This document shows, in pieces, positions 24,984 to 34,010 of a stretch of DNA of 64,000 nucleotides. The stretch is from Natronomonas marina (GTDB lineage Archaea; Halobacteriota; Halobacteria; Halobacteriales; Haloarculaceae). The notes below the pieces were generated by a model. That model searched no databases. It was not told where the DNA came from and was given only the letters and a program-made list of their open reading frames with translations. Location of the stretch: positions 2,418,001 to 2,482,000 of the forward strand of contig NZ_CP101154.1 of NCBI RefSeq assembly GCF_024298905.1, in the 5' to 3' direction. Each line of letters starts with the position of its first letter. The first letter of the stretch is position 1. Made by a program: the position numbers and the translations under genes.

Positions 24984-26648
24984 ATGGCCTCTGACCAGAA
25001 ACGCCACGGACAAACCTATACCCCTGAGCCGATCTCGAGGGCACTCTCACGTTGGGCGATCCAATCCGCCGATGACTCGGTGTTGGAGCCCTCGGTCGGT
25101 GAGGGTCGGTTCGTCTTCGATGCCTACCACAGACTCGAGGAACTGGGGGCCGAGAGCAAGGAGACTCGGAACCAGATCCACGGGCTCGATATTGACGCTG
25201 ATGCCGTCGACACGCTTCAGCAGCGGGCACGCGAAGAGTTCGGGGGCGAATTCCCCAACGTCTCGGCTGGCAACCTGTTTGACTCGGACTTCCCCGAGGT
25301 GGACGCACTCATCGGCAATCCACCATACGTCATCCGCCACCGCTTCGAGGACGCCGAGGAGATCATCGAACGGTTCTCAGAGTACGATTTCTCCGATCAG
25401 AGCGACCTCTACGTCTACTTCCTGCTTCAGGCGACCCAATTCCTCAAACCCGGCGGTCGGATGGCGATGATCGTCTCCAACTCGTGGATGAAGCGGAAGT
25501 ACGGTGAGGAGTTCAAGGAGTTCCTCCTCAACGAATTCCACATTCACGCCCTCATCGGCTTCCAAGAGCGGGTGTTTGACGATCTCGCCAACAGCGTCTG
25601 CATCATCGCTGAGAAACGGCCAAACACGATCCGGATGCCGGCGAAGAACGACGTTCGGTTCATCCAAGCGGAGAGCGAGGACATCTTCAACGGCGGCGAG
25701 AAGTCGCTTGACGAACTCGCGGACGCCGCAATCCAGTCCGCACGTGTCCCACAGCGTGCCCTCGACGCCGGCGACTACTGGGACATCTGGCTCCGTGCGC
25801 CCCTCGTCTTCGAGTCCATCAAGAACAGCGACGACTTCACCGCACTCAGCGACTTCGCAACGCCTTCAATCGGCGTCCAGACCCTTCACAAGGACTTCTA
25901 CATCCTGTCTGACTCCGAACCAGAAGTCGACGAGATTGAGGACGAATTCCTCCGCCCCATCGCATACTCGTCGCGCGACCACCAAGACCCCACCATCCGA
26001 CCTTCGGACTGCAAGTACCACGTCTTCTGGTGTTCGCAGCCGAAAGACGAGTTGGAAGGAACGCGTGCCCTTGAGTACATCGAGGCCGCAGAAAATCGCA
26101 CGATTGAGAAGCGGTACAGCGACGAGACGTACGACGGTCTCCACAACAAGACTCGGATTCGGAAGGCCAACCGCGAGCCGTGGTATGACCTCACTGACGA
26201 GGCGGAACGTCGCCTTCCCTCCCAGATCCTGCTCCCCCGCCGGGTCTACGAGAACTACACCGCCGTATGGAACCCGGATGCGGTCGTGCCCAACGAGAAC
26301 TTCCTCGCTACCACCGTCGAACGCGATGAAGACGTCAAGCCACTCCTCGCGTACCTGAACTCGCAGCTCGGCGAGCTGAACCTCCGACTCGCCGGACAGG
26401 TGTACGGTGGTGGCGTGTGTGACCTCAACGTCTCCTCATCAAAGACCATCCAGACGCTCGACCTCGATGCGCTGACCGATGCGGAACGCGACCGCCTGAC
26501 CACGGCGTTCGACGAGTTCGCGGAAACAGCCGACCGTGGCGTCCTCGATGAGGCGGTGTACACGATCCTCGGGTACACTGATGAGGAGCGACAGGAGATT
26601 CAGGATGCCCTCGAACTCGCCATCGAGGAGTCCGTGAACAAGGACTAG
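24984..26648 (+). CDS. N6-adenine DNA methyltransferase (BsuBI/PstI-type partner)
   Basis: The 554-residue enzyme has the AdoMet motif region DSVLEPSVGEGRFV and the catalytic motif IGNPPYV (NPPY), then a C-terminal target-recognition region (PSQILLPRRVYENY ... NSQLGELNLRLAGQVYGGGV). This gamma-class layout is used by M.BsuBI/M.PstI and Eco57I-like enzymes. Its stop overlaps that of the convergent endonuclease gene by four bases. Together they form a Type II restriction-modification system carried by the element. Confidence 0.88.
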   Translation: MASDQKRHGQTYTPEPISRALSRWAIQSADDSVLEPSVGEGRFVFDAYHRLEELGAESKETRNQIHGLDIDADAVDTLQQRAREEFGGEFPNVSAGNLFDSDFPEVDALIGNPPYVIRHRFEDAEEIIERFSEYDFSDQSDLYVYFLLQATQFLKPGGRMAMIVSNSWMKRKYGEEFKEFLLNEFHIHALIGFQERVFDDLANSVCIIAEKRPNTIRMPAKNDVRFIQAESEDIFNGGEKSLDELADAAIQSARVPQRALDAGDYWDIWLRAPLVFESIKNSDDFTALSDFATPSIGVQTLHKDFYILSDSEPEVDEIEDEFLRPIAYSSRDHQDPTIRPSDCKYHVFWCSQPKDELEGTRALEYIEAAENRTIEKRYSDETYDGLHNKTRIRKANREPWYDLTDEAERRLPSQILLPRRVYENYTAVWNPDAVVPNENFLATTVERDEDVKPLLAYLNSQLGELNLRLAGQVYGGGVCDLNVSSSKTIQTLDLDALTDAERDRLTTAFDEFAETADRGVLDEAVYTILGYTDEERQEIQDALELAIEESVNKD

Positions 26649-27619
26649 GGTTCGATCTCGTACTCGTACAATACGCCCGCTTCCCTCGGCTGTCCCTCGT
26701 CCAGCCGGATGTTGCCGTGCGAGCGCAGGTCGCGGGGATGGTCAGACAGCCAGACGTGCGAGTCTGCCCCGACATCCATCAGGTGTTGGCGGTAGCGGCC
26801 AACGTCGGGGAACATAGTCACGAACACGGCAGAGAAGTCCTCAATCGGCTCCTCTGGCTGACTAAGGTCTTCCAGCAGAGTCTCGATGCGTTGGTCGGTG
26901 AACGGGCCGAGACTCGTCACCGCTTCCAAGAGAATCAACGTCCGCTCTTCCTCGTCAAACGCGATCGCGTCCGGGTACACGGACAACTGGAACCGCACAC
27001 CGTCGAACTCGATGGGCAGCAACTTGGCCTCCACCGCCTCCCGCTCGTCCTTGGTCAGCCCTTCGTGGACGAGTACAGGTGACTCGGCGAGATCCGGGAC
27101 GAGTTCACGGAGCCCGTCGCCGATCAACTCCGTGTGTTCGCCGGCGGCTCGAGGCAGTACCTCGTCGTGGTACGGGAGTTCGACCGTCCGCTCTTCCCCT
27201 TCTACCGGGTCAGGTTCGCTGATGACCTCCTCGAGATTCGCGTTGTCGAGGTACTCCCGGAACTCCTGTGCTACCCAGTAGTGCGTCTTCGGGCTGTTCG
27301 GGGCGGGTTCCTCGTATCCAAGTACCCCCGCCTTGTCACGAAGTGGCTTCAGGGCGTCCTTCCTTACCGGCTCGCGGGAGTTCTCCGCGGTGTAGTTCGG
27401 GAGGAAGTCGACGAGGTTCGTGGTCTGGATGGCGTAGTCGGGAAGATCGTCGTATCGGAGTTCGATGGATTCGTAGTATTCACGGGATGTGACCGCCTGC
27501 AACACGGTCAGCATCGTGTTGTTGATGTCGCTTTCCTGTAACCCGAACTCCTTCAACGCCCGCTTGAGCTGCTCCCGCGTAAGGTCGTAGTCGAACCCGA
27601 CCTCAGACTCATCTGACAT
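26645..27619 (-). CDS. BsuBI/PstI-family restriction endonuclease
   Basis: The ATG at 27619 (MSDESEVGFDYDLTREQ) gives 324 residues. The N-terminal domain is helical (EQLKRALKEFGLQESDINNT). The C-terminal catalytic domain shows PDAIAFDEEERTLILLEAV, the Asp and Glu of the PD-(D/E)XK site of this family, then FVTMFPDVGRYRQHL. The founding members cut CTGCAG; the specificity here is untested. Convergence with the methyltransferase gene means the two are regulated separately. Confidence 0.85.
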   Translation of the reverse strand: MSDESEVGFDYDLTREQLKRALKEFGLQESDINNTMLTVLQAVTSREYYESIELRYDDLPDYAIQTTNLVDFLPNYTAENSREPVRKDALKPLRDKAGVLGYEEPAPNSPKTHYWVAQEFREYLDNANLEEVISEPDPVEGEERTVELPYHDEVLPRAAGEHTELIGDGLRELVPDLAESPVLVHEGLTKDEREAVEAKLLPIEFDGVRFQLSVYPDAIAFDEEERTLILLEAVTSLGPFTDQRIETLLEDLSQPEEPIEDFSAVFVTMFPDVGRYRQHLMDVGADSHVWLSDHPRDLRSHGNIRLDEGQPREAGVLYEYEIEP

Positions 27620-27709
27620 ACCACCATCTGTCACTGCCGGATCCGTATGTGTTCCGATTGGGAGAATAGGGCGGGACAGCGTGGCGGTGAACGCCGACAC
27701 TAGCCACTG

Positions 27710-27967
27710 TCACTCCTCGAACTCGAGTCCCACAACCTCCCGCGTCAGCTCCCGGTGACTGGTCACAATCTCCGCTCCCCGCGGCCGCCCCTCAGAGTCA
27801 ACCCCCACCCGCATCCGGGTGGCGATCGACGACGCGAGATCGATGCGGATCTGGTGGTCGTCGAGGGCGGTCACCTCACCGACGTACTCCTCACTCTCCC
27901 CATCCGCGTCGGAACACGTCACCACCACCCTATCGCCGCGCGCCAAGTCGCTGCGCGTCAGTGTCAT
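27710..27967 (-). CDS. small beta-rich hypothetical protein, 85 aa
   Basis: The ATG at 27967 (MTLTRSDLARGDRVVVTCSD) overlaps the stop of the preceding gene. The sequence alternates beta strands (EYVGEVTALDDHQIRIDL) as in SH3- or KOW-like proteins. It is the last of three tightly coupled genes starting at 28583. No function is known. Confidence 0.6.
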   Translation of the reverse strand: MTLTRSDLARGDRVVVTCSDADGESEEYVGEVTALDDHQIRIDLASSIATRMRVGVDSEGRPRGAEIVTSHRELTREVVGLEFEE

Positions 27968-28263
27968 CCTGTCAACTCCCAGTCCACGATCTCGCCGAGC
28001 GGTTCTGGCCCCTCGTCCTCGTCGATGTCCAGCCCCACGAGGACGGGCGCTTCGCCGCCATCCGCAGCATCCCAGTAGTCGATTCGGGCTTCTGGCCAAC
28101 CGCGGAGGCGGCGGTCGAGGTCGACGAAAATCTCGCGTTCGACAACCCCAGTCACCGTGCGCGTCTCGCCGTCGCGGAACACGGTCGTCGGGTCGATGCC
28201 AGCGATGTGGAGCCAGATCCCGTCCCCATCATCGATCGCGTCGTACAGTTCGTGTTCGGTCAC
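27964..28263 (-). CDS. small hypothetical protein, 99 aa
   Basis: The GTG at 28263 is chosen because it overlaps the upstream stop (GTGA). The open frame before it is out of character. The protein is acidic (LYDAIDDGDGIWLHIAG ... GLDIDEDEGPEPLG). It is coupled by 4-bp overlaps on both sides. The function is unknown. Confidence 0.6.
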   Translation of the reverse strand: MTEHELYDAIDDGDGIWLHIAGIDPTTVFRDGETRTVTGVVEREIFVDLDRRLRGWPEARIDYWDAADGGEAPVLVGLDIDEDEGPEPLGEIVDWELTG

Positions 28264-28583
28264 GCCTCGGCCACCTCTCCAACCACCTTGATGCGCTCCA
28301 CCGTCCCCATCTCCTCGGTGTACCCGTTGACCGTCTCCCCGACCGCGTTGGGGCGCCCTTCCCCCACCCACTGGACTCCAACGAGGTCGATCAGGAAGTG
28401 TTCCTCCGCCGGCGCTGCCGACGAGGCGCCCGCGTCCGCGAGCTGCACGTCAATCTCGTACTCGTCCTCGGAACCGACGCCGGGATGCAGTCCGACGACT
28501 TCGCCACGATGCACGCCGTAGTCGCCACCGAATTCAATTTCCACGACATCTCCAACTTCGTACTCATCGGCTACCTCATCCAT
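28260..28583 (-). CDS. small beta-rich hypothetical protein, 107 aa
   Basis: It begins MDEVADEYEVGDVVEIEFGG and reads like another SH3-like beta-barrel protein (YGVHRGEVVGLHPG). It leads the 28583-27710 operon. The function is unknown; the recurrence of this fold in the element suggests a family expanded by duplication. Confidence 0.6.
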   Translation of the reverse strand: MDEVADEYEVGDVVEIEFGGDYGVHRGEVVGLHPGVGSEDEYEIDVQLADAGASSAAPAEEHFLIDLVGVQWVGEGRPNAVGETVNGYTEEMGTVERIKVVGEVAEA

Positions 28584-28649
28584 AATCGCCGGATAGCGGT
28601 CGACTCACAAAAATCCGGTCAAATCGCAGAAGGGAACTAGTCGTCGCGG

Positions 28650-29036
28650 TCAGTCCTCGGCCTCCTCCGGCCGCTCGACCGCGTTCAACCGCGCCACGTT
28701 GTACGACGTCGACGTCCGTTCAATCGGATGACCGTTGGCATCCGGATCACCGACGTGCAACTCCACACGATCCCACTCGCCCTCCTCCGTACTCGTCTCC
28801 AGCCAGCAGTACCCGGTCGCCCACGACCCCGGTGGATCCGGGGCGTAGCAGTCGACGACTAGCCGCCCCTCGTCCCAAACATCCGGCCCATCTTCGTGTT
28901 CGAGAAGTTCGGGTTCGGAGTCCGCCACCACCTCGTCTTGTGCGACCGTCACCGTGTGACCGCCGGTGTACGTCACCTTGATTCCCGATTCCTCTGCATT
29001 AGCGACAATCTCGAGTTCCGGCTTCCGCGACACCAT
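28650..29036 (-). CDS. hypothetical protein, 128 aa
   Basis: The protein is soluble and acidic, without a recognised domain, and starts at the ATG at 29036. It lies in the leftward early cluster below the primase gene. The middle contains CYAPDPPGSWATGYCW, with two Cys that may pair or bind metal. Confidence 0.55.
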   Translation of the reverse strand: MVSRKPELEIVANAEESGIKVTYTGGHTVTVAQDEVVADSEPELLEHEDGPDVWDEGRLVVDCYAPDPPGSWATGYCWLETSTEEGEWDRVELHVGDPDANGHPIERTSTSYNVARLNAVERPEEAED

Positions 29037-29124
29037 AATCGGTTGACGGCAGGCGGTCGCCCCAGTAAAAAGTCACCAATCAAATCGGGGCGCGAGACTC
29101 GCCTGAAACGAGACGGGAGAACGG

Positions 29125-29592
29125 TTACCCGTCGCGTCGGGCGCCGATCTCTTGGACGCGTTCGCGCAGTTTCTCCGCGCGCTCCGTGTCGTCGATGCGC
29201 CCGGCCAACCGGAGTCCGTCCCGCATCATCTCCGACGCGTCCTCGTTGCTCACGTCCTCGAAGCGGCTGAGCATCATCCGCGCGTCGATGAACCACTCGC
29301 GTGCAACACCCTCGACGCCAATGTCGGCCCACGCACGAACGGTGTTCGGCACGGAGTCCGCAGCAGCCGTTTCTACGGGATAGTTGTGTTCGACGACCCG
29401 TTCGACCTTCTCCTCGCTGACCTCTCGCTCGTCGGCTGTGAACCGGCTCTCCGTGACGCGCAGCTGGTAGTACGCTCCATCACGCGCGTACATCCAGACC
29501 GTCAGACCACGGCCAGAGTAGCGCGCCAAGTCGCCGGCATCCAACCGGCCCCGAACGTACTCCGCGTAGCTGTCGTACTCGGTGTCGTTCAT
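29125..29592 (-). CDS. hypothetical protein downstream of primase, 155 aa
   Basis: It overlaps the primase-helicase stop by four bases, so it is translated from the same transcript and may assist replication. The N-terminal half is beta-rich (GLTVWMYARDGAYYQLRVTE) and the C-terminal half helical (FIDARMMLSRFEDV ... KLRERVQEIG). It was not recognised. Confidence 0.6.
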   Translation of the reverse strand: MNDTEYDSYAEYVRGRLDAGDLARYSGRGLTVWMYARDGAYYQLRVTESRFTADEREVSEEKVERVVEHNYPVETAAADSVPNTVRAWADIGVEGVAREWFIDARMMLSRFEDVSNEDASEMMRDGLRLAGRIDDTERAEKLRERVQEIGARRDG

Positions 29593-31736
29593 TGGTCATC
29601 ACCTCCCGTCTGGGAAAGCGTCTCGCCCAGACCCTCCGACCGTACTTCCGTGACTAGTTCGGCCACCCGGTCGGAGGCCTCGTCAGGGAGTTGGAGCGTC
29701 TCGCGGATCTCCTCGGGTGACTCGTCCGTCTCGGTCGCCATCGCCCGCACGCTCCGCCGCTTGTTCTCGGTGAGCGTGTGGCTCGTGCCGTCCTCGTCAT
29801 CATCGTCGTCGTTGAAGTCGTCCCCAAGTTCGGCGTTCCCGCCGTCGTCATCGTCACCGTCCCCGTCGCCGTCCTCGTCAAGGAGCTCTTCGGCTTCGTC
29901 GGTGAGCTGGATGCCCTTGTAGACGTAGTTCCGCTTGTCGGGGCCGATGGGACGCTGCTCGACGTGTTCGATGTCGTAGTCCCGTAGGTTCGTCAGCTTG
30001 CTGCCGAACTGGGCGTCGTCGATGATGGGCAGACCCTCTTCCCGGGCGTACTCCTTGTACGCCTCGCGAACGCGGTCGGTCAGCACGGCGTAGTCCTCGA
30101 TGTCCTCGACTTCCTCCACGTCGACGTTTTCCAGCATCTCCTCGGCAAAGCGGAACACGGGCTCGGCGGCCTTCTTCATCCGCTTGCGCACTTCGTGCGC
30201 ATCTCCCACGTCCGCGAAGAAGTCGCGACCGTCGTAGTACGCCTGATACTCCTCGACGCAGCGGGCGAGCAGGCCACGGAGTTCCTCGTCGGCGGTGATG
30301 CGATCCATCAGGACGCGCATCGGCTCTGCTTCCTTGTTGCCGTCCTCGCCGAACCGGTGGGGGAAGTTGATGTAACACCACCGCTGCCAGACCGCCATAT
30401 CGTTGTCCGGGAAGTCCGGAACACCGTTGCTGGCGAAGATCAGGCTGGCACTGTTCTCGAATCGAACGGGTTGCTCGAACTTGATGTCCGCCGTCAGCGT
30501 GTCGCCGCCGGTGAGCTGCTTGAACGTGGAGAGGTCGTCCGCCTCCTGCTCGCTCATATCCCCGCTGAGGTTGGCGAGGCTGCCGTGCAGGTCGGCGGGC
30601 GCCCACTTGTCCTCGTTCAGCTCCTGTAGGCTCCGGCCGCTGATGTTGCGTTCGCCGAGGAACTCCTCCAGCAGATTGAGGAAGGACGACTTGCCGTTGT
30701 TCCCGTCACCGACGAGCATCACGGCCTTCTCGTCGATGTACTCCTTGGCGAGCGTGTGCGCGACGGCGCGGTAGAGCGTCGGAACGTCGTCCTCGTCCAC
30801 GATGTCGTGGAAGAAGTCGTCGATCTCCGCACACTCCGCATCCGGGTCGTAGTCAACGTCGATGCGCGTCCGGTGGTACTCGTCCGCAGTGTAGCCGTCG
30901 AGTTCGCCCTTACGGAGGTCGAGGACGCCGTTCCCGACGACGATCCGGTGGGGTTCCGGCCGCGCATCGCGCATATCCCACGAATCGACCTTGTTCCGCC
31001 GCTTCAGCTTGCTCTCCAGCTCGTTGACGAAGTTGTTGTCGGCGTACTTGCCGAGGAGGGACTCGGCCTGCAGCCGAATCTGGTTGCTACCGCGCGGACG
31101 ATAGATGCCCTTCTCGTTGTCGTAGACGTACAGCGTGTTCTGCCAGCCGCGTACGTCCGTCTCCGGGTACAGGTAGTCCCAAACCTCGTCGAAGATGTTG
31201 GCCGTCCGCTGGAGGGCCTCGCGTTTGTCGATAGGGTCGATCTCAACACCGTCGTCCTCGGGATAGATGCCGAACTCGCGAGGATGCCACTCTTTCAGCA
31301 CTTCCTCCCTGATCTTCCCCTGCGGGTCGACCGAGGAGATGTCCTCTTCCTCGACGAGACTCACGGCGTCGCGGGCGGTGTCAGCGGCGTCGGAAGGCGT
31401 CTCCCACTCCCGTTCAGGAGTGATGTACTCCGCCGTCTTCTCGACGCGCTTCTGGTACTCGTAGTCGCCGCTGGCGTACCCGACCGGCAGCCGCTTCAGC
31501 GCCGTGTCGACGTTCTCCCACTCGTACTCAAGCCACGGGGTCAGCATCGCGGCGAGTACGGCGTCGTGCTTCCAGCCGTCTTCCTCGCCGTCTCGGCGAG
31601 CGTACTTGCTCACCACGTCGAACTCGCGGTCGAGTTCGCTGACCACGTTGTTGATGTCTTCCTCGGTTTCGATGCTGTAGTCCTTCTCGCGAACGTCGAA
31701 CTCGTCGTCTGTCAGGATGGGGTTGTTGGCTCCCAT
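29589..31736 (-). CDS. P4/D5-type primase-helicase, replication initiator
   Basis: The ATG at 31736 (MGANNPILTDDEF) gives 715 residues. The C-terminal half is a superfamily 3 helicase: Walker A GDGNNGKSSFLN, Walker B-like NLSGDMSEQE, and sensor LIFASNGVPDFPDND. It is preceded by the D5_N-type region (PHRIVVGNGVLDLRKGEL). The N-terminal 250 residues lack an obvious AEP primase motif, so it may be mainly a helicase. A very acidic tail follows. A TATATA box lies directly upstream, and iterons begin within 50 bases. Confidence 0.88.
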   Translation of the reverse strand: MGANNPILTDDEFDVREKDYSIETEEDINNVVSELDREFDVVSKYARRDGEEDGWKHDAVLAAMLTPWLEYEWENVDTALKRLPVGYASGDYEYQKRVEKTAEYITPEREWETPSDAADTARDAVSLVEEEDISSVDPQGKIREEVLKEWHPREFGIYPEDDGVEIDPIDKREALQRTANIFDEVWDYLYPETDVRGWQNTLYVYDNEKGIYRPRGSNQIRLQAESLLGKYADNNFVNELESKLKRRNKVDSWDMRDARPEPHRIVVGNGVLDLRKGELDGYTADEYHRTRIDVDYDPDAECAEIDDFFHDIVDEDDVPTLYRAVAHTLAKEYIDEKAVMLVGDGNNGKSSFLNLLEEFLGERNISGRSLQELNEDKWAPADLHGSLANLSGDMSEQEADDLSTFKQLTGGDTLTADIKFEQPVRFENSASLIFASNGVPDFPDNDMAVWQRWCYINFPHRFGEDGNKEAEPMRVLMDRITADEELRGLLARCVEEYQAYYDGRDFFADVGDAHEVRKRMKKAAEPVFRFAEEMLENVDVEEVEDIEDYAVLTDRVREAYKEYAREEGLPIIDDAQFGSKLTNLRDYDIEHVEQRPIGPDKRNYVYKGIQLTDEAEELLDEDGDGDGDDDDGGNAELGDDFNDDDDDEDGTSHTLTENKRRSVRAMATETDESPEEIRETLQLPDEASDRVAELVTEVRSEGLGETLSQTGGDDQ

Positions 31737-31780
31737 TTTGCATCCGTATCTATACTCCCGGTGACACATAAGGATATATA

Positions 31781-31950
31781 ACACTTCAATCGGGGGTCAC
31801 TTCACCCACTTAAGATTGTATAACGGATGAAACACTTCGTACACTTCACCGGGTGGTAGGTTCCACTACTTCAATTCTTGGAACACTTCAACGGGTGGTG
31901 GGGAAGAATTGAAATAGTCAAAGAACAGATGAAACACTTCAATCGGTGGT
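31781..31950. repeat. iteron cluster, probable replication origin
   Basis: Copies of ACACTTCAAYCGGKGGT start at 31781 (ACACTTCAATCGGGGGT), 31841 (ACACTTCACCGGGTGGT), 31883 (ACACTTCAACGGGTGGT) and 31934 (ACACTTCAATCGGTGGT). A partial ACACTTCGT lies at 31832. They lie immediately upstream of the replication initiator gene in a low-GC stretch, the usual layout of an iteron-type origin. Spacing is uneven (60, 42, 51 bases). Confidence 0.75.
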
Positions 31951-32137
31951 TCCCACGCTCAGGGACAACACCATTAAGTATCAGAAAAACTTACATCCTC
32001 ACGCAGGGGCTGGTTGGCTCCCACCCCACGCCTTCTGACGTGAGTTCGACCGGACAGTGACTTCTCCCCCGGCACTCGGCAGACCACTACTGTCGGGAAA
32101 GTTATATAAAATTATAGAAACTATTACCAGTTGCTAG

Positions 32138-32290
32138 ATGGGAGACGACACCACAACCGTCTCACTCAAAGAAAACACGCGTGACCGAGTTCGCCGCTAC
32201 AAGGTAGCGGTTGGAGCGGACACGTACGATGAGGCACTCAACCAACTCCTCGACAACTCTGACTGGACTGACTACTATGACGATGAGTAA
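32138..32290 (+). CDS. ribbon-helix-helix-like small regulator, 50 aa
   Basis: The start MGDDTTTVSLKENTRDRVRR matches the beta-strand plus helix of ribbon-helix-helix proteins, followed by YDEALNQLLDNSDW. A TATA box (TTATATAAAATTATA, near 32101-32115) lies at the right distance for a leaderless message. It overlaps the next gene in another frame. It may control replication or the HNH gene. Confidence 0.65.
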   Translation: MGDDTTTVSLKENTRDRVRRYKVAVGADTYDEALNQLLDNSDWTDYYDDE

Positions 32291-32975
32291 CTACACCTTC
32301 GAGTCCGAGACGCCCCACCAAGACGGAGAGATTCTGGAACGACTCTACCACTCCGAAGGGCTCTCCCTGAGAGAGATCGGCGACGTCCTCGGTGTCAGTG
32401 AGGCCACCATCCGACGATGGATGGATCGTCACGACATCGAACGGGGAGATCAACTGAACCACGTCGGATACGATCAACCGTGGCACGATGAAGAGAAGAT
32501 GCGAGAGAAGTACGTTGAAGAGGGGCTGTCGACGAACGATCTCGCCTCACTGTGGGGTTGTTGCCGCAAGACGATCTACAAGTGGATGAGACGCCACGGC
32601 ATCGAACCGAGGGGATTCGCGCCGTGGGAAGAGGTCAGTGACGAGAACCACCCTGCACGGAAAGAAGATATTGGTGACTACAGATACTACGGCCCCAACT
32701 GGAACGAACAGAGGAGGAAAGCACTCCAGAGAGACACGCCGAACAACGGTTCTGAACCGGTCTGTCAACGGTGCGGGATGTGTATGAGTGAACACGAGGA
32801 ACAGCACGGTGTTGGTCTTCACGTCCACCACATCGTCCCCCTACGAGAGTTCGAGGATGGCGACGGTGACGTTGACTACGAGAAGGCCAACCGACTGGAG
32901 AATCTCATCACCGTCTGCATGGACTGTCATGTGACGTGGGAGAACTGCCAACCACTACGGATTCAGATCGCGTAG
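32283..32975 (+). CDS. HNH endonuclease with two helix-turn-helix motifs
   Basis: The ATG at 32283 (or 32277) overlaps the upstream gene. Residues 15-45 (LSLREIGDVLGVSEATIRRWM) and 75-105 (LSTNDLASLWGCCRKTIYKWM) are two related HTH units. The C-terminal third is the nuclease: CQRCGMCMSEHEEQ, VHHIVPLREF and LITVCMDCHVTWE give the His-Asn-His core and two zinc knuckles. This resembles free-standing homing-type endonucleases of viruses. Confidence 0.85.
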   Translation: MSNYTFESETPHQDGEILERLYHSEGLSLREIGDVLGVSEATIRRWMDRHDIERGDQLNHVGYDQPWHDEEKMREKYVEEGLSTNDLASLWGCCRKTIYKWMRRHGIEPRGFAPWEEVSDENHPARKEDIGDYRYYGPNWNEQRRKALQRDTPNNGSEPVCQRCGMCMSEHEEQHGVGLHVHHIVPLREFEDGDGDVDYEKANRLENLITVCMDCHVTWENCQPLRIQIA

Positions 32976-33076
32976 CCACGCCCTTCTCTTCTCGGCGAGC
33001 ATCAGTTCCAACTCGCCGTTTGTCGCCAACCTTGAGACAGAACCACCCGACGGCAACCCAAGCAAACGTATTATTA

Positions 33077-33316
33077 GGGGAGAAACACCCCTTGCCTGCG
33101 ACACCCCGTCTGAGCCGCGTCAAAACCACGGGAGGGCGAGGTGTCGCAAGCGTCGCAGGGGGACTCTGGGATCGCAAGATCAGGTACCGGGGAGGTCACC
33201 CGGTTTGGTTTCCTTCGATTCTGGGATCTCCCTGCGACGCCTGCTACGGCCGTGCCATCTGGCGATTTTTCACCGCCGATTTTGGGGGGTGTCGCAGGCA
33301 AGGGGTGTTTCTCCCC
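33077..33316. repeat. 240-bp near-palindrome with 31-bp perfect inverted ends
   Basis: Bases 33077-33107 (starting GGGGAGAAACACCCC) and 33286-33316 (ending GGTGTTTCTCCCC) are perfect inverted repeats of 31 bases. Inside, GCGTCGCAGGG (33150-33160) and CCCTGCGACGC (33230-33240) form a second nested pair with almost the same centre. No convincing gene lies in 32976-33403. It may be a MITE or a structured replication/packaging site. No clear target duplication was seen. Confidence 0.8.
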
Positions 33317-33403
33317 ACGTCATACCTTCGGTTTCCCGTTCAACCACCCTCGACACCCTCTCGCCGACCGACCCCGACCAGCCTCACACGCGACACGTTC
33401 GCG

Positions 33404-33923
33404 TCAGTAGGACGGCCTCGACTCGCGGCGCGGGTGGATCCCGCCGCGCAAGAGCAACTCCCGCATCTCCCCATCGTCATCCAGCCGCGAACCCCACCGA
33501 CGCTCACGCGGCAGTCCGAGGCGGTGGCCGGGCGTGGGCAGCCCCGGCTCACGCTCGAGATCCACGGGCCTGACGACCGCGACCTCCCAGCGACGCGCGA
33601 TCTGGCGGGCGCGTCGGGTCAGTTCCGACGTGGTGACGAGGACTGGCCGCGCTTCAACGGTGTACGCGACGGCGACGAGTCGCCAGACTGCGGCGGGTGT
33701 GATGGGATGTTCCGGACGCCAGTCCTTGCACTGGCACAGCACGCGGTAGCCGTCGCGGACGCCGAACACGTCAACCTCGAAACCCCCATACCACGCCGCC
33801 ACGCGCGGCGTCCCAGCCCCAGTCTTGGAGTGCCTCTACCGTCTGTTCCTCAAGCCACGACCCCGCGCCTTCGCCTCTGCCGGGCGTCGAATCGCGGGGC
33901 GGCAAGTCAGCGTCTCGCTGCAT
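33404..33923 (-). pseudogene. restriction-endonuclease-like (PD-(D/E)XK) gene with frameshift
   Basis: The N-terminal part (from the Met at 33923; SWLEEQTVEALQDWGWDA) and the C-terminal part (AAWYGGFEVDVFGV, then VLCQCKDWRPEH) join into one nuclease. EVDVFG and CQCKDW supply the Asp and the Q-x-K of a Mrr/HJR-like site. The junction near 33805 lies in a CG-rich run (GCCGCGCGTGG). Two extra bases there would restore the frame, so it may be a real lesion or a sequencing error. Confidence 0.65.
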
Positions 33924-34010
33924 CCGATAGGGGCGTGGGGCGCTCACCCCAAGAAGCCGAGCCAAGTGTAGTGAAAGTGAAAAGAAAAAGTATCAAGTGG
34001 GTAGTTGGGG

